From Aliiglaciecola sp. CAU 1673 (GTDB lineage Bacteria > Pseudomonadota > Gammaproteobacteria > Enterobacterales > Alteromonadaceae), in NCBI RefSeq assembly GCF_029223185.1, contig NZ_JARHUG010000004.1:1-64000 (forward strand): DNA of 64,000 bases, written 5' to 3'. Positions 61,566 to 64,000 of the stretch are shown piece after piece; position 1 is the stretch's first letter, and every line of letters starts with the position of its first letter. The notes beneath the pieces are model-generated. The model searched no databases and was not told the DNA's origin. It saw nothing but the letters and a program-made list of their open reading frames with translations. A program made the translations under genes and the position numbers.

Positions 61566-61957
61566 GCATGGCACCACTGACTAAATTTTTGCGATTTCTG
61601 GCCCTTTTTTCTTATTTGGGCCTCGTGATTTGGGTGCCGCTGTGGCACTTTTTATTGAGTGAGGGCATCGGTTACTCGGTCACTTTTATTGCCTTGATTT
61701 ACGTACTCCCTCTTTTATTGCCGCTGCGGGGGATTGTTACCGGTAAGCCGTACACTCACGCCTGGGCCAATTTTGTGCTGATGCTGTATCTGATGCATGG
61801 CCTGACCAGTATTTATGCGGTTGAAGGTGAGCGCTGGTATGCAGCACTGGAAATTTTATTGTCCTCACTGGCCTTTATCGGCTGTACCTTTTATGCCAGG
61901 TTGCGGGGCCGGGAGTTGGGGCTGGGGTTAAAGAAACTCAAAGAAAGCGAGTCATAA
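61562..61957 (+). CDS. DUF2069 family membrane protein
   Basis: A 131-residue protein with three to four hydrophobic segments, the first at about 9-28, matching the DUF2069 family of small inner-membrane proteins. Function unknown. The genes arsC, wrbA, DUF2069 and hda also cluster in Shewanella and Vibrio, from general knowledge. Its start overlaps the wrbA stop by 4 nt. Confidence 0.85.
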   Translation: MSMAPLTKFLRFLALFSYLGLVIWVPLWHFLLSEGIGYSVTFIALIYVLPLLLPLRGIVTGKPYTHAWANFVLMLYLMHGLTSIYAVEGERWYAALEILLSSLAFIGCTFYARLRGRELGLGLKKLKESES

Positions 61958-61961
61958 GAGC

Positions 61962-63845
61962 ATGAAAAAAATCGGGCTGTTTGCCATAGCGCTGCCTTTT
62001 ATTCTCACCGCCTGTGGCGGCGGTAACAGCGGTAGTGGCGACGGGGATTCGCAGCCACCGCCTCCCCCCAGCCTTAGCATTCAGGGCCCAACCGATGTCA
62101 CACAAGGCCAGTCAGTGGCCTTGATTGCACTCTCTGAGGGTGAACTTGCATCCATTTCATGGCGTCAAAACGCCGGGCCCTCCGTGGATATGCAGACGTC
62201 TCAAAGTCAGGTGCTCGCTTTTGAAATACCAGAAGCCGGAAATTATGTATTCGAAGTACAGTTGCAAAGCCAAAGTGGGCAGCAGCTAAATGCGCAATAT
62301 TCCTTCAGTGCACAACAGGCCAGTACGCCAAGTGCCAATCTTCGCTTAGATCATGTGGTTGCCGAGGGCGCAAAAGTTTCCTTACGAGCCGACTACACGG
62401 GTCCCCAACAGGTCACCGCTATTACCTGGCAGCGTGTTTCCGGCCCCGCAGTGACAACCAGCCACAATCAAGATGGTGGGCCTCAGCATTTGCTGTTTTA
62501 TGATGCGCCAAGGGTCACTGCCGACACCCTGATGCAGTGGCAAGCCACTCTCACCTTAGATGATGGCTCGCAGGTCAGCGACAATGCCTATGTACTGGTT
62601 AAGAACCTCGACATTAACAGCGAGGGCTTTTTCCCTAAATACGCCAGTCGTATCGTCACCTCAGAAGTACATCCTTATCGTGCAGACAGCCCTTATGCAG
62701 CCGCCTTAAAAGACTGTGTTTACAACAACCGTCTGGCCAGCGCTTGCAGCTTCGCCCGCCTACCCCTTCTTGGTACAAAACAGCCCAACCCCAGCATAGA
62801 TGATGTTTTGGACAGGCTGCTGGTTTCTCATCGTTGGATGGGGGATAACTTCAAACGCTTTTTAGAGCAAAGTGAAACGGCGCCCGATATCCTTAAATTA
62901 TTGGCAGCCACCACCGCTATTGTCATCACCTATGATACCAGGCCCTCTTTTTATTGGACGGCCACAGGTGCAATCTACCTTGACGCGGCTAATCTGTGGC
63001 TAACGCCAACACAACGTGATGTGCTCAATGATCAGCCGGATTACCGCACGGATTTTGGTAAGGACTTGGCCTTTACCATGCCCTGGCGGTATGTAAAGAA
63101 CCAGCAGAGTTTTTTGGTCAGTTACCCGGCCGCACTTCGGCAAACTCGTGCCTTTAGGGATATGGAAGCGCAATTAACCTGGTTGCTGTATCACGAGTTA
63201 GCCCATGCCAACGATTATTTTGCCTGGCATCGCTGGGCGGGGCTTCGCGAGAGTGACAACCCATTGTCTTTCAGTAATGCCAACGCCCCCTCCTCGCGCC
63301 ACGTCAGTCAACAATATGCATTGCAGTCAGAGGCCATGCGCAGCCTGGCCCAGGTCAGCTTTTCCGGGCAAGCGGCGACTGCCACCCAAAAAGCCTATCT
63401 GCCCATGGATATCGAGCAGTTTTTCGTCCCTGATGTGGCTACCGATTACTACAGCTACACCTCTGAAAGAGAGGACTTTGCACTGGCTTTTCAGCATTTC
63501 ATGATGGCCCTCAGACTAGGCGCAGAGGCTGATGTAGGAATTCTGGCAAGCCTTAATAACCCGCAGGCACTGGTCAGTTGGGGACAACGTAATCGCCACA
63601 ACAGCGATGCTATTCGTCCGAGAGTAAAGGCAGTGGTGGAAAGCATTTTTCCTGAGCTAGATGCCACGACCATTCAACTGCAGCTTCCAGGTCCTCAATT
63701 GATGCGACGCAATGAGAGTTGGTGGGATAATCTTGTCCTAGAGGATGCGCCTCAACGTTCAAGAGAGGTGGGAGAAAATAAAATAACCCAACCCATGAAC
63801 GGACCAAACCTGTGGCATCCACCAGGCTTAAGCGCCGATAATTAG
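61962..63845 (+). CDS. Lipoprotein with zincin-like HExxH motif
   Basis: A 627-residue protein with a lipobox (LTAC, cysteine at about 17) and a Gly/Ser/Pro-rich linker. Two Ig/PKD-like beta domains (about 35-220) and a C-terminal region of about 400 residues follow. That region has HELAHANDY (H411, E412, H415) and, about 90 residues later, [13 protein letters not shown] (E502/E504), the kind of pair seen in gluzincin-like peptidases. I know no family name. The gene lies 4 nt after DUF2069 and its stop overlaps the hda stop. It is absent from this place in E. coli and may be an accessory insertion. Proteolytic activity is a prediction. Confidence 0.75.
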   Translation: MKKIGLFAIALPFILTACGGGNSGSGDGDSQPPPPPSLSIQGPTDVTQGQSVALIALSEGELASISWRQNAGPSVDMQTSQSQVLAFEIPEAGNYVFEVQLQSQSGQQLNAQYSFSAQQASTPSANLRLDHVVAEGAKVSLRADYTGPQQVTAITWQRVSGPAVTTSHNQDGGPQHLLFYDAPRVTADTLMQWQATLTLDDGSQVSDNAYVLVKNLDINSEGFFPKYASRIVTSEVHPYRADSPYAAALKDCVYNNRLASACSFARLPLLGTKQPNPSIDDVLDRLLVSHRWMGDNFKRFLEQSETAPDILKLLAATTAIVITYDTRPSFYWTATGAIYLDAANLWLTPTQRDVLNDQPDYRTDFGKDLAFTMPWRYVKNQQSFLVSYPAALRQTRAFRDMEAQLTWLLYHELAHANDYFAWHRWAGLRESDNPLSFSNANAPSSRHVSQQYALQSEAMRSLAQVSFSGQAATATQKAYLPMDIEQFFVPDVATDYYSYTSEREDFALAFQHFMMALRLGAEADVGILASLNNPQALVSWGQRNRHNSDAIRPRVKAVVESIFPELDATTIQLQLPGPQLMRRNESWWDNLVLEDAPQRSREVGENKITQPMNGPNLWHPPGLSADN

Positions 63846-64000
63846 AGCCCCAGGGCTTTTTTGACGAAGGGGATGGTCAAGCGTCGCTGCGCTTCAAGAC
63901 TGGAATTGTCGAGCTTATCCAACACTTTCAGCAGAGTCGGCATGTCCCGATGACAGTGATTAAGTAAAAAGCGCGCTACATCCAGCGACATTAACATGCC
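63842..64000 (-). CDS. hda: DnaA inactivator Hda, C-terminal end (cut by window edge)
   Basis: The last 52 codons of hda. The sequence [18 protein letters not shown], then [14 protein letters not shown], aligns with the end of E. coli Hda (QRKLTIPFVKEILKL). Hda with the DNA-loaded sliding clamp stimulates ATP hydrolysis by DnaA and so limits replication starts. The AAA+ core lies beyond the window. Its stop overlaps by 3 nt the stop of the convergent lipoprotein gene. Confidence 0.92.
   Translation of the reverse strand, partial: GMLMSLDVARFLLNHCHRDMPTLLKVLDKLDNSSLEAQRRLTIPFVKKALGL

Noticed and set aside
1-64000. CRISPR array, tRNA or rRNA genes, prophage
   Set aside because: I saw no regularly spaced repeats, no tRNA T-loop context, no rRNA segments and no phage structural genes.

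Overview
The window looks like a chromosomal segment of a marine, Alteromonadaceae-like gammaproteobacterium (order Alteromonadales). Much of the gene order matches Escherichia coli, Vibrio and Shewanella core neighbourhoods: pyrD-zapC-rlmKL-uup, msrC-proQ-prc near rsmF, and purC-bamC-dapA/gcvR-bcp/perM/bepA/arsC/hda. These blocks are mixed with genes typical of marine heterotrophs: two Na+-coupled transporters, a 180-kDa-class NAD-glutamate dehydrogenase, a branched-chain 2-oxoacid dehydrogenase, a TonB receptor and very large secreted proteases with rhombosortase-type C-termini. No rRNA, tRNA, CRISPR array or prophage was recognised.

Layout. 1-420: end of an IS1182-type insertion sequence, abutting the terminator hairpin of the next gene. 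428-8119 (minus): pyrD, zapC, rlmKL, a small glutaredoxin, uup and a DUF3466 protein. 8209-13056 (minus): NAD-glutamate dehydrogenase. 13422-20278 (minus): a four-gene envelope operon, DUF1302 outer-membrane protein - DUF1329 periplasmic protein - YCF48 beta-propeller - RND/MMPL exporter, with a strong internal hairpin after the second gene. 20463-26215 (minus): pepN with DUF2835, an NhaC antiporter and an NSS transporter. 26367-29833 (minus): msrC, a very acidic small protein, proQ and prc. 29908-30579: a SIMPL protein, divergent from rsmF (30923-32356, plus). 32357-32694: non-coding stretch with two DnaA-box-like sites and a possible small RNA. 32695-36257 (minus): tesB, an unusual protein kinase and rlmJ. 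36392-42655 (minus): a TonB-dependent receptor and the bkd E1alpha/E1beta/E2 operon. 43063-52454: a subtilase and an M36 metalloprotease on the plus strand, with an uncharacterised lipoprotein between them on the minus strand. 52741-55470 (minus): dapA-bamC-purC. 55665-63845: gcvR-bcp, perM (minus), an unknown gene preceded by a near-perfect 30-bp palindrome, bepA, a TlpA-like protein (minus), arsC-wrbA-DUF2069 and a lipoprotein with a zincin motif. 63842-64000: the 3' end of hda (minus).

How the genes may work together. The conserved blocks cover pyrimidine, purine and lysine synthesis, ribosomal RNA methylation, cell division and outer-membrane assembly and quality control (BamC, BepA, Prc). 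Peptide and amino-acid use is a recurring theme: secreted S8 and M36 proteases, aminopeptidase N, an NSS-type transporter, glutamate dehydrogenase and the bkd complex could form a path from protein to central metabolism; this link is inference. The most promising under-described system is the DUF1302/DUF1329/YCF48/RND operon. Its parts would fit a transport route for a hydrophobic compound across the envelope. Other leads are the paired rhombosortase-type proteases with their cis-regulatory repeats, the DWG-type kinase, the zincin-like lipoprotein, the Bcp with a displaced second cysteine, and the 30-bp palindrome at 57893-57922.
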